A stretch of DNA of 64,000 nt, from contig JAQGBZ010000009.1 in the NCBI GenBank assembly GCA_034687125.1, forward strand, positions 1-64,000. The letters run 5' to 3'. This document shows, piece by piece, positions 26,249-41,000 of this stretch. The stretch's first letter is position 1. Each line of letters opens with the position of its first letter. Below the pieces are notes generated by a model. The model was not told the origin of the DNA. It did no database searches and saw nothing but the letters and a program-made list of their open reading frames with translations. The DNA comes from Neelides folsomi. Taxonomy: Eukaryota; Arthropoda; Collembola; Neelipleona; Neelidae. Position numbers and translations under genes: made by a program.

Positions 26249-29200
26249 ATGCAGCCTCCACCCGTGAGGAAGGTCAGACTTACATGAGAAAAAATTAACC
26301 TTTGACCACTTTAATTCCTAATTAATTAAAAACTAAGATTTTACATCATTTGACCCGTTATTTTCATATTGGAAAAGGAAATAGTTGGGGAAATTCAAAT
26401 GAAATTTATTTATTGGTCTGATCTGATTAATTATTGTTTTAGTATCATTGTTTAATGTTTATTGGATTTTATTTTGTATGGAAATTAAAATTGGCAATTT
26501 CTTTTATAATTATATTTTGTTTGGGGGTTATTAATTTTGCATGATGGGAATTTGATAATTAATAATTGATAAAGGGATAAAGAATGTGAAATTCATTTGG
26601 AATGAAAAGAAACGCAAATGAGATTTTTAAATTTTATGGAAAGAATTGCATCCAAACATCATCCGCTTTCACCATTTACTTTCACACTTTCTCTTAAAAC
26701 CAAATCTGTAATCTTTATTAGTTTACTTCTGTCGTAAATAAGTAATTAAGTAAATAGATTTCCATCCCATTTATAAAACGTTAACAATGAGATTTAATTC
26801 CGTCGTGTAAATAAAAATTATAACATATTCACATTCATGGTAAACATCTTAAATTTTATAATATTTATATTATTTGATAATTTAATTGAAATATTTATGG
26901 CTCCTTTTATGTTTATTAGATAGGTAGATTTAAGAGTCATAAATATTTCAATTATGTAAGTGAAATCATGAAGGATTTTCAAAAACCTTCTTCTGATAAG
27001 ATTTCTTGAGTTTCATATTCTAATTTCCTACGCTTTACTGAAGAAAATTTCGATGAAGTTAAATATTAAATTGGAATTTGGTTGAGGAAAAGATGGTCAT
27101 TAAATTGATTAAAAATTCTATAAAAAGTATTTGACCCAAGGACCAAATGGACAATCATTCTTATCAATTTTCAGAATTCCAATTTGAAAATTCCTGATGG
27201 CCTTCATCCCCTCACTGACAACAATTTAAAAAATTGAATTGAATGAGCGATGACCAAAAGGACCAAAAAATTCACACCGTATCTTTAACCGCATGATTTA
27301 CATTTACTTTTACGGATCAAAAATTTTCACATATGAGAATTTGCAAAATATCCATTTTTACCGCTCTATCAATATTTATTTCTCAATTTTTTCAATTTCC
27401 CAAATATGTAATATATCCTTGGCCTTGAGCCTCCATTTTTATTGAATTTCGCGAAATCACTTTTTAAATTTCTTAAATGAGGTTTCCACCAAATTTACAT
27501 TAAAGTTTTATGGAAATTAAATGTCTAAAGTACTTTTTTCCAATTCCTTTAAAACGAATCTAAAACTGTTCAAGCTCACTTTTGGTGTTTGGTTAAGAAA
27601 AGATGAAACATTTGGGTCTGAGTTCACAGTCGTCGTATATGGATTATTTAAGGACTTGCCACCATAATAAGAATGTGTTTATAAGGAGATATTGGATATA
27701 AATTGCTTTTGTTTCTCTCCAATTTGTTCTTTGTAACTATAAATGTAAGTAGTAGACACATTAAATATTGACAAAGTACTTCGCTTCACACGATCCTTTT
27801 TCCAATTCCTCTTCACTCACCTGACGAATTTGACTCATATTTATTTTCCCTTCATTCCCTTCTCAATAATTCACCCCTTTTCTTGTATATCATTTTCTCT
27901 GAATATTTAAACTCAATGCTTCAAACATACCCAATTTAAACAAAATCATTCAATTTTATTTTGCATAAAAGGATGTAAAAGTAATAATGGATCTAACATA
28001 CTAATACACTCTTGTATTTATAAAAGTCTATTTTGCTCATCATTTTCACTCATTTAGTAGATTTCTTTTAGCTTAGGATTTTTGCATGCCAATTGTGATT
28101 TTATCTTTCAAAGTTCAGCTTTTTTTATTTGCATATGAATAATGAATGAGGAAATTGAAGCAGTCATTCATAATCATAATCACGTCAATCACTTAATTTT
28201 GAGAAAAGCTACATTACTTGCTGTTTACATAATGTACATAAAAAACACATTGAAAGCCAATTTATTCTTTATAAAGTTGAGCCTTTAAGTAGCAAATGAG
28301 CTTTTTACTTATGAGCATAATAAGAACATTATCGAACTGTAAATTTCCAAGATAATTTGTAAATAAAATAAATCCAAAGACGAAATCATCTTTGAGAATT
28401 AGAACCGTTCAAGCATGTGTTTATCATTCCCAGGGTCCGTACCTGAAAACTCTGAAGCATGTTCACAGCGAGCAGGTTGCGAGGCTCCAAGCTAAAAATC
28501 AACACGAGTGCGATCTCCTTGAAGATATCCGGTAATGTTCTAACGAAGTGAATTCAATTAAAAATAATTCAATTATTCCTCTCTATCAACTTGCTCATTT
28601 TCTACTTCAATGACCATTGCAAATTAGAGATTTCTCTACGAAGCTCATTTTTCTCATTTGTCTATTTAGGAATTTCACGAAGCAGCGATCCGTGATTGAA
28701 AAGACCTATGCAGAGGTGAGCATTTGGATGTTTTTTTCATTTCCTCTTTTGATGTTCAATTTCCAATTTATTTATTTCTCTTTTTAGTCCTTGCTGAAAG
28801 TGTCGAGTCAATATCTGAACAAGAAGATTCCTTCCATTCCAGATCTACGCGATGAAGATGAGGATGAGCAATGGTAAGATTTTAATGAAATTTTTAAGCC
28901 CTTGGTTCAAATCTTGAAAAATGTATTATTAAAAGTAATTGAACAAGGATTACATTTTTCCCAAGGCGCATTTGAATGTGCCAATAATCAGAGGGGTTTA
29001 CCTTTAAAAGCATTTATATACCAAAGCATATGGTAATCTGAGGGCCGGAGAGTCTGAGGGCGAAAATAGAAGGAAATTTGGTGGATTTCATCTCCGGACA
29101 TTCTTCCGACGTGTAGAAATTGATCCATGATTTCAAATCTCCTCATTTTTTCCAACTTGCTCCTTTGCCCTACATTTCTTCATCATTTGCATTCAACGGC

Positions 29201-32200
29201 CTTTGAAGATCATTTTGACTTCATAAACGAACCCGAGATATATCCTTAAACGTAACGTGATAATATTTAATAACATGCCCAATATATGTCTTACTGACAT
29301 TAGCTCTGTACCATTGTTAGAGGAGTTTCCTTATAGTCTCTTTACACCTTAATAAATACTTTAACTGAGTATATTCAAATAGGTGGAAAGTGGCCTTTGA
29401 TGTATTCAACCAATGTCTAGGGTCTGAATTGGATGAGATTGAATGGAAATTACATGACAAGTTTTTTATTATTTTTGAAAGAACCTTTTCCTCTTTTAAA
29501 TATTTCATGTTTGCTATACAAAGTGGGGATTTAATGTTTTATGGGAGATATTAGTAATTGTAACAATAAGATGGGCGTGTTTGATATCCGAAATTGAGGA
29601 ATGGTTTTGACAAGAGCCGTCAGATTGGTCCCATGGGATCTCCGAAACAGTTTTCCCATTACTTTTTTCAATCAAGGAGTTTCAAAAGGAGTTGTTTAGG
29701 AATGTTTGGAACGTTTGGCGAACGGTTTTGGAAGAAAATGAGAAATTGGCCCGAGCACGCCTTGCGGCCGTTGAGGTCTTCCAACAGCAGATCACAGACG
29801 ATGCCAAGACGATCCGCCATGCAAAGCTCCAAGCCTCTAAGAAATGTCTTGACCAACTCCAAGTGGTCCAGAAGGAAGTGCAATACACTGTGCAGGAGCT
29901 GGATCGGAATAAGAAGCTCTACTTTGAAGAGGAGCACATGGCCCATGATGCAAGAGACAAAGCAAGGGACGCTGAAGAAAAGTAAATTCATAACATTTAA
30001 ATAATAAATACGGTTGGATACGCTTACTAAATACATCAGTTGATCGAATAATTTATTAACTTTGATTCATTGTCTATTCAAGATTGAAAAAGAAAAAAGG
30101 TTCAATTTTTTCATCATTTACGTCTCTCCAGCGGAGCAGCGTCAAGGTGAGCTTTGGTCAATATTTATGAACCAAATGAAAATTCTCATATTATGGATAG
30201 GTATATGCCATATACCAATATACGAAGTACAGATGTAAATACAGGTAGTTAGTTGCTTAAAAAACAAAGATGTATATAATGAGAACATTGAATTTACAAA
30301 TTGATTGATCGCACTGAAAGCTCTGACCAGATTCGCAAGAGATGAAATTGAAAGGTAGTTCCAAATTGAAGGAATCCTTGCTATAAGCATAATAGATCCA
30401 ACTTTAATTGAAATTGGGAATTCATGTAAATGAAAAAGGATTTCTCTCTGTTCCTTCCTTCACAATTGCTTGGGTGGCAGAGGAACTCGTTCAATTTATA
30501 ATCCTCCCATTCACATCCAATTCATATGACCGCGGTTGGAGTTGGAGAAAGCGAGCATTAGGAAGATCTTTAACAACTTCCTTGATGATGAATCATCTTG
30601 GTTTTAAGAAGATTAAAATTTCAATTTCCTCTCAAGAAACCCTTCAACCTTCTTATTTCATCCAATCTCCCTAATTTCCACTTCTTACAAAATCAACACA
30701 TTTGGATGAAATATAAATCCCAAAGAACTCTGCCTTTTAAATATTACTTTACAAGACTCTCAGTGAAAATATAGATTTATCAATCACAATTACCATTATT
30801 GTGATTCAATGTCCTTACGAATTTATTAAATGTTGGATTTAAATTTCCAGTTTTCTTCCAAGAAGGAAGCATGCGAAGAGAAGTCGACTGGGGCAAGAAA
30901 CGATTACATTTTGGCCCTTGCCATCGCCAACGCCCATTCTGACCGCTACTTCAATGTCGATCTCGACTGTTGTCTTCGTGTAAACCTCCAAAATCAAAAC
31001 ATTATTTGCATCCATATGAATTTATAATGGATCTTATAATTATAATTAGTGTGATTATTTGGCCAATTAAATATGAAATTTTGTGGATAGACACTCGAGG
31101 GCGACGTGTATGAAAAGCTGAAGGAGTATTTGACAGTTTTGGGTCGAACGGAGCTCCTCACCTGTTCCGCCGCTCAGAACTCCTTCTCAAAGATCAGAGA
31201 TCAAGCACAAATGGTAAAAATCCCTGAGCTCAGAGAGAGAACAAAAGTTAAATAACAAATTGATAGGATCAATCTCTATTAATGAGGTTTTACATTATTC
31301 ATTAAACTCCTTTCTGTTAAATCCTTTGTGCGATATTCATCAATGGCCAAATCACGCTTTTGTATAAATTCTACCCAAATGTGCATATAAGTATTCTGGT
31401 TTTATTGCTATTCAGTTATGTTACTTATATTACATGAAACACATCAAAAGGAACATAATATTATAGTATTAACTTGATACTTATACATACTACAACATTG
31501 TATGTATGGAGGTAATAAATTGAATCTAATGTTTGTTGCCTATCCTAATAAATATACCATGTTGGTATGTATTTTACATTGAATGCATTTATATGTAAAC
31601 AATATGAACAGAGTGGTATAGATTTCAAGGTTGTTTCCATTTGATGAATTCTGTGAAAAATTGATTTTTAGGGAAAGTGGTTTTAAATAGACGAGGGTTA
31701 ATTAAATCCCTTCCTTCCAGTTGTCTCGTGACTACAACGTGATGTGCTGCGTTCAGTATTACCCCGTTTTGAAGCAACATATCCGGTACCCGTTTGAGCC
31801 GTGCGACGGGGACCACTGCAGCAAAATCACATGTGATCACGGGGCCGGGGCAATTTTATCGCGAGAGGCCAAGAACTGGGCCACGAAGATTGGAAAAGAA
31901 GTGAAAGTCATTCGAGAGAACCAGAGGAAGTTCCAATACTTTTTCCAACTCCGAGAGTCGGGAAACAAAGTAATTTCATTTTTCCTTCCTCTTTTCAAAT
32001 TACATTTGAAAATATAAACAGAGCGATCCTGATGATCCCAACGGCCCCGACTTGGAAACAAAACTTGACGAGATGAAGGAGAACATCCGGAGGGCCGAGA
32101 CGGAGAAGGCAAAGGCCGAGGGAGTCATCGAATGCCTCCGGATTGGCGGAGTCAACGTTGAAGAATGGATGCAAAACATTGAAAAACTGAACACAACTTT

Positions 32201-34955
32201 GGACATCCCGCGCTCGTCCTCGTCAACGTCAATTAAAACTGACACTTCTGGGGTGCGTCTCTCAGTTCTGCCATGACATTTGTCAAATTCAACCCTATCT
32301 TTAATTAATTTCCCCTCAATCAACGTAGGAGCTGATGCAGAAGATGGGCCAGCCCAAACCTCCGCAACAAGAAACGTTCTACGACAGCGACGCGAACGAG
32401 AGTTCAGACAACAAAAGGAAAGATAGCTATCCCAAAGACTCTGACTCTGAAGACGAAGAGGAAGACATTGACGGTTCACAACAATCCAATTAACTAATTG
32501 AGGAAATGAAGGGAAAGTGCTCATCAAATCTAATTTCTTTTTAGCCCATGTGGAGAACGAGAGACGGCGAATGGAGACGGTCGTTGCCACTTGGGACGAT
32601 CCTACAAAAGTTGATTGGGGAGATACGTCCCGTCAGGAACCGGCAATTGAAACACCGCCAGCATCGGCCACTTCAACAGCAAAAAGAGATTCTTGGCCAA
32701 CAGAGTCAGAACAAGAGCCAGGGATTGTCAAATGTGTCGCCCTCTACTCGTACACGGTAATGTATTAATATTAATCATGCGCATGTGCTTAGGATAAAGC
32801 TAGTTTTTAAACTAAACTATTTTGCAACTTGAAATTCAATTTATTTCAATAATAATACCATATGTATGAATCTGCCACTGGGATCTGTATTAAACTCTGT
32901 TTACTATGCTTTAGGCTCAAAATCCTGACGAGCTGACGATTGTCGAGAACGAGCATTTAGAGCTCATCGGCGATGGAGACGGGGACGGTTGGGTTCGAGC
33001 GCGGAATTACAAAGGGGAAGAAGGATACGTTCCTCAGAACTACGTGGAAGCTGAGCAAGGGAACACAACAACTCCTGGCTGTCCACTACAACCACAGATT
33101 TCTTTCTCATCTGTCGACTACCATGTCCAAGAGAATCAGCCGCAGCCGACGGAGGAAGAAGAAGAAGAAAAACAACTCTCCAATGGCTACCTCGATCAGG
33201 ACGAATTCCCACAGCAGTTCCCCGAGGAACCATTCCCGCCAGCCGCGGGAACAACAACAGTTTCTTCTGGCGGGACAACGCCTTTCATCAATGAACTACA
33301 AGGAGAAGGTCAGGAATAATATAAAGATGAAAGCATTACAATTTACATATAGTTAAACATGACCGAATCATTGAATAGAAACTGAAGGGTCGTTCTGTCG
33401 AGCACTTTATGACTACGAGGCCACAGCCCCTGAAGAACTTTCTTTCTATGAGGGTCAAATCATTCGTGTCCTTCGCAGGGTAAATTTTTGGATCGTTTCA
33501 TTCATATTTCCTTATATACTTAACCGTAAAGTCTTTACCTACAAATGTCTCTAATTGTCCTATTTGTCATCCTTTCATTTTTTGTTACAGAATGTCCACG
33601 ATGAGGACGACGGTTGGTGGGAAGGGGAATACAGCGGGTTTATCGGCCTTTTCCCGTCAATTGTAGTGGAGGAATGTCGATGGGATGGAGAGCCGTTTTC
33701 TCCTGTTGTAATAATTCATAATTCTCAAACAATTTTATTAAATTATTTAACTTTTTAAAAAAGTTTAACTATTATACTTTATTTATGATATTTATAATAA
33801 TTTATATATTGGAATTAAAAGAACTCATTTTCTTAGGATGGAGAAATTGACGAGGAAGAAGAAGACGACGACGCTTCTGATCCGCCGTTAAATCCGCCTC
33901 CTCCTTACACGCCACCGGAGGCCCCTGAAAGTTTTCTTCCGCCTGAGAAACCCCTTGAGGAAGAATGCGAGACGATGATTGAAACGGTCCCGCCTTCTGA
34001 ACCACAAGGTTCAAACCACATTAAATAAACAATGACAATTCCTCTTTATTGAAAAATTCTTATTTTAAATCAAATGAATGGATAGTTGAGGAAATGAACG
34101 TGGAGTTTCCTGCGTTTGAGATGGAGCTCGGGGACGAGAAAGTTGCCCAGTACGAGAGTTGGAAGGCCGAGGAGCCGACAATCCTCGTCAGTGAAGTTCC
34201 AGGTAATTCTGTGGATGTAGTTGAGGGAGTAGTCGGATCTTAACAGTCATTCACATGTTACTAGATGTAACCGTCACCGCACCAGAAATCGACGGGATGG
34301 ATGAGATTGGAAAGGTACCCATGGCCTCACCATTTGCACTAATTTACTTCAACTCATTGTACATATATACATAAGTATTCAACTTGTAAATACCATTATT
34401 AAACATGTAAAAAGTTATCATCTTGTAAATATATTTATACATATATGTATTATTTAATAGGTAAGAATATAATATAGAGAATATATAATAATGTCTTTGC
34501 TATGCGATGATATACATAAATATCAGCTTGCTTTTATATAAATTTAAGGATGTATAATTAATAGGAAACTGAAATTTGCATATTTGTAGGATGGAACCGA
34601 TGAATTTGGGCTCGAAGTCGCCCAGATCGTCATCACGGCAGCGACCCCGATGTGCGAGGAGGCTCGAGATTTCCCTCTTGACCCCCCCGCCCAACCGGAG
34701 TCCAAAGAGAGTTCCGAAGAGGGAGAAACGGCGGACTTTGCTGATTTTGCAGCATTCACTGAAAAACCCATTGAAGAAACCCCAGCTGAGGCCCCGGTGG
34801 AAGAAGAAACTAAAAAGACGAGCCTGGAGATTGAAGAGGGGGAAAAAGGAACGATTTTGAGTTTGGGCGAAAGCAACGAGTCCCCCGTCACTCCCGAAGA
34901 ACTCGATGTCCAAAACTTGGCAAAACTCGAGTCTCTCAAAGAGTCAGACGCCTGA
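26249..34955 (+). CDS. nwk: Nervous wreck / FCHSD F-BAR and double SH3 adaptor
   Basis: Synaptic endocytosis adaptor; in flies it bends membrane by its F-BAR domain, activates WASp/Arp2/3 and binds Dap160/intersectin. Exons: 26249-26272, 28434-28531, 28670-28715, 28788-28873, 29700-29981, 30083-30146, 30851-30979, 31091-31213, 31721-31969, 32022-32252, 32329-32473, 32545-32756, 32915-33308, 33379-33479, 33591-33707, 33837-34008, 34086-34202, 34265-34314, 34590-34955. All phases close, giving about 1001 aa. Start MQPPPVRK resembles the conserved MQPPPRK. F-BAR about 1-430 ([46 protein letters not shown]). SH3a about 551-605 ([19 protein letters not shown]). SH3b about 699-757 ([29 protein letters not shown]). 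The tail is acidic and Pro-rich, with VITAATPM and a DF-repeat. The weakest points are the exon 1 donor (GTGAGG nine bases earlier is an alternative) and exon 7 donor (two GTs). Confidence 0.95.
26273..28433 (+). other. First intron of nervous wreck
   Basis: About 2.16 kb, AT-rich, separating the eight-codon first exon from the F-BAR exons. No other exon or RNA gene is recognised. Long first introns of neuronal genes often hold enhancers, but none can be named here. Confidence 0.6.
34734..34757 (+). other. DF-repeat short linear motif in the nervous wreck tail
   Basis: Residues about 929-936 read DFADFAAF in an acidic, disordered stretch of the last exon. Such Asp-Phe motifs in endocytic proteins can bind clathrin-adaptor appendages. 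The motif is seen in the sequence; the binding is inference. Confidence 0.4.
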
Positions 34956-37900
34956 AATTTTATCAATATTTAAATATAATACATAAGTTAATACATTTAA
35001 CCTTGCGGTTTAGCTACATAATAGAAAGATAAAATATATTTCGTGACTTTTCTCAGTTTCTCTCATGAAACGCGAACAAATTCCAACGTGTATATTTGAA
35101 TATAATTCAGTTTAATAAAAGGAGAAGATTGAGGAGCCAAAGTTCGGCTAAATTCCTAATCGAAAATAGTTGAATTCCTTGGGAATGGTGGAGTTGGAAA
35201 TCACTTCAAGCGTCGTTACACAATTAGTTCCCTATTGGGATTGTAATACGAGGCACTAAATTTTAATTGAAGGAATAAATACCACGTACAGATACTTTAC
35301 ACAGATAAATAAGAGAAATTTACAAAATAATAAGTGTGTATAATTTAAAAAAACTTAATTGTATGCATTTATTGATGTAAAGTACCATATGTATCAATAT
35401 TACTTATAATTATTATTTGTACTCTTCTGGATACACAATTAAGAGTTAACCTTCAATAACAATTCAATTTCTCAGTTCAAAGGTCCCATAATTAAAGTAT
35501 ACGTAAATGTAGTGTTCAATCCTATTTTAGCATACAAATGTGTATTATTACTTAATTGTAATCAAACGTCAATATTTAAATGTCTTGTTTAATAATAAGT
35601 TGAGTATAAAGGGGAAAGTATGGAGGGAGCACAATCTGGAATAATATTTAGAAATAATGAACATTCCTATTAAGTGAGATAAAAATATAAATAATTTAGA
35701 TGCATAATAAACCTGAGAGAAAGAGAAACTCAAAAGTCATAATAAAATAATAAGTAAAGTATAGAATGAAAAAGATGCATTATTTTGAAATCTTGATGTT
35801 GTTCTGTTCAGTTTGAATAATGAATAATCAATTTCCAATTGTAAGAAATAATTATTTTTTGTGAGGATTAGTCTCTTCTATATATTTGACTAATCTCTAT
35901 ATGTAATGTGAAAAGGTGAAGAAGACACAATCATTCTTTGTTTATATAATGCGGCCATATTTCCAATTCTTTAATTATTTGTTATTTTGTAGGAGATAAG
36001 CAAATATACAAATAAATGTCATAATTAAGTACCAAATAAAAAATAAGTATATGCATCGATCTTAATAAATGCATAAATATTAATAATACCAATAGTACAC
36101 TACAATACACATTCCGCTTCAGAATTTAGGTAATTATATAAAATTAGACATTATTGTAAACACGCGTCAAAATAACTTTGCCATAAAACACACAATTAGG
36201 TTATATACGAGTTCAATAATGCGAATAGATGATACAAGTTCATAAACAGTGTAGTTATATATTATATAGTTATATAAAGTGTATTAATGAATAAATAATC
36301 ATAGAGTTAAATATTTATTTAGGAAGACAAAATAAGGCAAAAATGAAAATGGGAATTTGGGGTGAATAGGAATTGTTAAGAATTAGTGAAAAGTTAATTT
36401 TATTAGGAAATACTCAAAGTGTCTCAAAGGTCACGGATTGGTAGGTAAATAATAGAAATAAAAAAGTAGTTGTCAATTGGTGAGTCTTCAACGACGATCC
36501 AAATGCAGATAAAACGTGAAACAATCGGAGTTTAAATCCTAAAAATCCATATGAAGAAGAAACCGCCATGCAATAAAGGAGAACAAATCTTAAAAACCCG
36601 TCCCTAATCAATGGGAGTCATATAAAAAATTGATTTGTCAAATTACAAAATCTGCTTCTTCCACTGTACAACAAATTACAAGGGAAATAAATTGAAATTA
36701 TGTAAAGCCTTTCTTTACTCAAATTCCGCATCTTAAATTCATCTTGAAATGTCAGAGATTGATTTTCAAATTAAATTTTATTCTGGATTTTACACAAGTT
36801 TAAGAATGAGGTTACATAAATTATGATAAGAATGATAAATATCATTGCGTATAAGGTATTTTATCCATTCTTATGTATACTGATTTAATATACTTATACC
36901 TATATATTTTTTAATTTATTGGAAATTATTATTCGGTTTAAGTCATATATTATATAGGAAAGCATCCATTGTACTATTGTACATATATTAATATTACGTA
37001 TATAAAGGAGTATTTTAGAATATTAGTTACTATTTTATATATTACATATGAGTATTAATAATTTAAAAATAACAATAAAAGTACTTTCAGGTAAGGATTA
37101 TGTGTTGAATATATAGTAACTGTATGTAATATGAATGGTAATGTGTACTTACATTTGAATATAACATTCATATGTACCAGTAGTATACTATACATACAAT
37201 TTATAGTACAATAAGTATCTAGTTAGTAACCATATTTTTAGTAATTATGAATAATGTTGAAGAATATATATAGTACAATTATTTTTTGGCTAACCAAATG
37301 TATTTATATTTCTATATTATACGAAAACGAATTGACTAGTTCATTAAGTATGGAATTTACCTATTAGGTTTTAACAAAGAATTTGACTAGGTTTACTTGA
37401 CTAGAATGAATGTAGAATGTATAATTATGAGTATATTTGCAATATAATTAGTAGGTAATTAAGTAATAAAAATTACAACAGAGCAATTAAAATGTGTGCA
37501 ATAAATAACAATCGAATTCTTGTATAGGATTTTACGTGTGTAAAATAAGATTTCTTATAACACTATTATTATTTTACTATGATATCTTATAGATATTAAA
37601 AACATTTCAAAAAATTTTATTATAACATTATTTCTTTACATTTACAATTTACACAATTTTACCTTTGTCCTACAATTGAGTCCCAAATAAGAACTCGGGT
37701 TAAAAGTGCATAAAAGAAGGTACATTGAATTTTGCATTAATTGACAGATACAGTTAAATATTTGTAATATCAAAATACCAAGAAGTTTTGATATTTTAAT
37801 AATTTGGTTGATATTTTGTGTAAAAGTGTAAAGGCTTCATTTTACCTCTACTTGTATGTATTTTGAGCTCAAGAGCATAAGAAGCTCAAAGTATGATTAG

Positions 37901-38077
37901 CACACATCACATCTTAACAATGTCCTTTGGGTTCACAATAACCATTTCTAAATTTTAATTGAAAGCTATTTACTTAGATATTGGATAACAACACATTTCC
38001 AGTTGAACATGACTGATAAAATGATAATAAAGTAAGTTTATATAGTGATTGCATTGATTGAATTCAAGATCTTGTAT
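34956..38077. other. AT-rich interval between convergent genes
   Basis: About 3.1 kb that holds the 3' UTRs of nervous wreck (left) and of the THSD1-like gene (right). It is strongly AT-rich; no exon, RNA gene or transposon end is recognised. Confidence 0.6.
35114..35119 (+). terminator. Candidate polyadenylation signal of nervous wreck
   Basis: AATAAA lies about 160 nt after the stop codon at 34955. It is chosen by position only. Confidence 0.35.
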
Positions 38078-41000
38078 TTAAACTTCAGTTTGGCTCTCGT
38101 GGTCATCTTCTTCGTCAACGAACCGCAGCGTGTCCAAAGACGTTTCTTTCACAAGGATTCTTGCCTTTTCCTGGCTTTCATGCCCACTGCTCATTTCAAT
38201 CCCTTCAGACAAATCTTGCCCCATTTCAGAATTCCAAACCACAAAGGCGGGTTCGAGGCCAAGATACGAACCCGGAATTGTCCCAGCATTCACCACGTCG
38301 TAATCTAAAAATTAATTTAAAAAATCAATTCATTTGTTGAATTTATTAATTATGCATTTAAATGATTTAAGTTAATTGAACTACCATAATAATCCATTTC
38401 AAAATCGTGGTCAGCGTCATCTTCAAATTCCCTCCCTTCGGATCTTTCCGACCTCGACCCACAAGAGGAAAATTTCCCTGAACTGTTTATGGTCGAGTTT
38501 GAATTCCTCTTCATTTCGAACCTCTTTTCATAGTCGCCCTTTTCCCTCCTTTTCTCATTTTCTTTCTCTTTCCTTTCCTTCTCATTCGCAATGGTTTTCT
38601 CTGTTTGCGAAGATTCCATTTGAGTTTTTTCGGTTCCTTGCTGGAGCTGAGGATTTGAATTTGCATCAAGCGGTTTCCATTTCCGCTGCCCTGCTCTGGT
38701 CGGAGTGGTCGGGAAAGAGCGAATTTTATTCTCCTTAAGCACTTTCGGTGTCAAAAGGAATCGTCGGAGCCTTAGAAAGTGTAGCCGTCTGAAATGTGCA
38801 TAGTCGAACGGGAGTATTGTTAGGGCCGTGACCGTCGACTCGCTGTCGTGATCTTCAGCTTCCACCAGGGCCAGCTGCTTGTACTTGTAATTTCGATAAA
38901 ATTTGGCCGCACAGCCGCCGGTCAACGAAGCAATAGAAAGACCGACGAAAACAAGGAAAGTCAACTTGCAGAAAAGGAAAACCCAGAACTCGCCGCCAAA
39001 CTCCACAACAGCTGAAAGAAAAATATATGCTAGTTAAATTTCATTTAATTAAATTAAAAATTGGACGAACACGAGCGTGAAAAACAGAGTGGGTCTGAGA
39101 ATGGAAGAGATATTAATGGGGAGGTGGAAGAATTAATAAATTTGATTGAAAACCTCCGTTCCTTGGAGTGAATTCCGGGAGATTTATTGAACCTCTCTCT
39201 CAAAATGGAATGGAACCACAAAGTGGAAAGAACGTCCCTAATTACAACCCTTTAATACACAATATACTCCGACCGTCCTTTCATCTTTATTACAATGCCC
39301 TTCCTTTGAAAACAGCTTAAAGCCAAACACTAATAAATAAATACTTTATACTCTTCCACTCACATTCACTTAATATTCAGTTCTTATGAGATAGCAAAGC
39401 AAATTAAACAGCTATGGTCTATTTAATAAATAAATGAGCCCGATCGCATTGGAGCGACCGTCCAAATCGCTCTACTAATAATTCCTACTTATATACATAC
39501 TTACAGATCTTTCGAATAAACATTATTTAGGCATAATTTAAGCATACTGCAATTACTATCTACACATATCCCATCAATGATACGCATTTGCCCAATAACT
39601 TCGCAAAATGAATAAAAGGATACATTTCCCAACTAAATACATTAATACAGTACAATAGTATAGTAGTGATATACTTATATCGGATTTGTAACTGTAATAA
39701 TACACGTACGTTTTGTAATGAAATTCTATCTGTATACTCTATTCTATACCTATAAATACTCTACTATATTGTATATAAAACCATTTAATATATTTTCAAA
39801 TTAAAATCATCAATTTGTTAATTAATATTTTAGCAATATATGACTATGAATATACAGTAGATATCAGTATATGTAGCAGATATATCAATATAATTACTAT
39901 GTATGTATGGTATGTTCATCTCTCTAATTTCTAATTTTCCCAATATCTACTATGTATAATATGTATGTTGGTTCATACAAGTATATACAACATCATATCT
40001 CATTTATTTATTACTTTAATTGAATTTTGATGATTTCATGTTCGTAACAGCATAAATTTTCATAAGTTAATTATTTATATCTCATGTACAGATAAGTTAT
40101 ATTTTATATCCTGACCTTGGGGCTTTTGTTCTACGAGGACAACATATTCTGCTGCAAAGAACAAAAAGTGATTGGAGCAGTTTGTGGCCGACTCTGATGC
40201 CATGATTGAAATGGCTGGTCCGGTGGAACGGACGTCGAGGTCGTTCCAAAGCTGCACTTCCCCTCCTGAACTTGCCACTTGGAGGAGATTGGAGTCGGGC
40301 GGTTCGCCGTCTCGGAAACTCATCCGGATGCATTGGGAAGCCAAGTGGAGGACTTTGAGCTCCACACGACCTTCCGCTGCCTATAGTACAAACAAGTTTA
40401 CGACTCACTCGACGCCTCAGAGAAATGAAACCCCCTTAATCATTTCATCAGACAACTCCAAGTAAAAGTAAATAGAAAGAAGTACAAAGAAAAAAGAATT
40501 TCATGGGTTTCTCCAAATGAGCAAACCCTGTTTTGGCAAACTTCCTCTTTTACATTTAACTAAATCTCATTTGAGAGAAAAAAACAAAAATTTTGAATTT
40601 CCCGGCCCGCCCCTGTGAGCCCAAGCACTTAAAGAGAGGGGGGAATTAAAGTTTACTTGGAGGATCCATCTGAGTTGGTGATGTTCCTCCTCGTCTTCGT
40701 CCTCACAGGCTGAATGGTTTGAGGAGAAGAGAAAGACGAGGGAGGAATTGGATGAAGGGGGAATGTCTCCTAATTTGCATCCGCACTCGCATCCCCCGGT
40801 TCCGTTCCTCTTCAAGTAGTCTTCGATAGAAACGGAAGGGACTGTCAGCTCCACTTTTTCCTCAACTTCTTCAATGCAGGGCGGGATTTGGGAACAGGTT
40901 TGCTCCTCAATGGAATCTCCCTACAAGTTAAATATTTATAATACTCGGATTTCCATTGTAGTCTTAACAGAATGATTACGTATTATATTATTAATTAACT

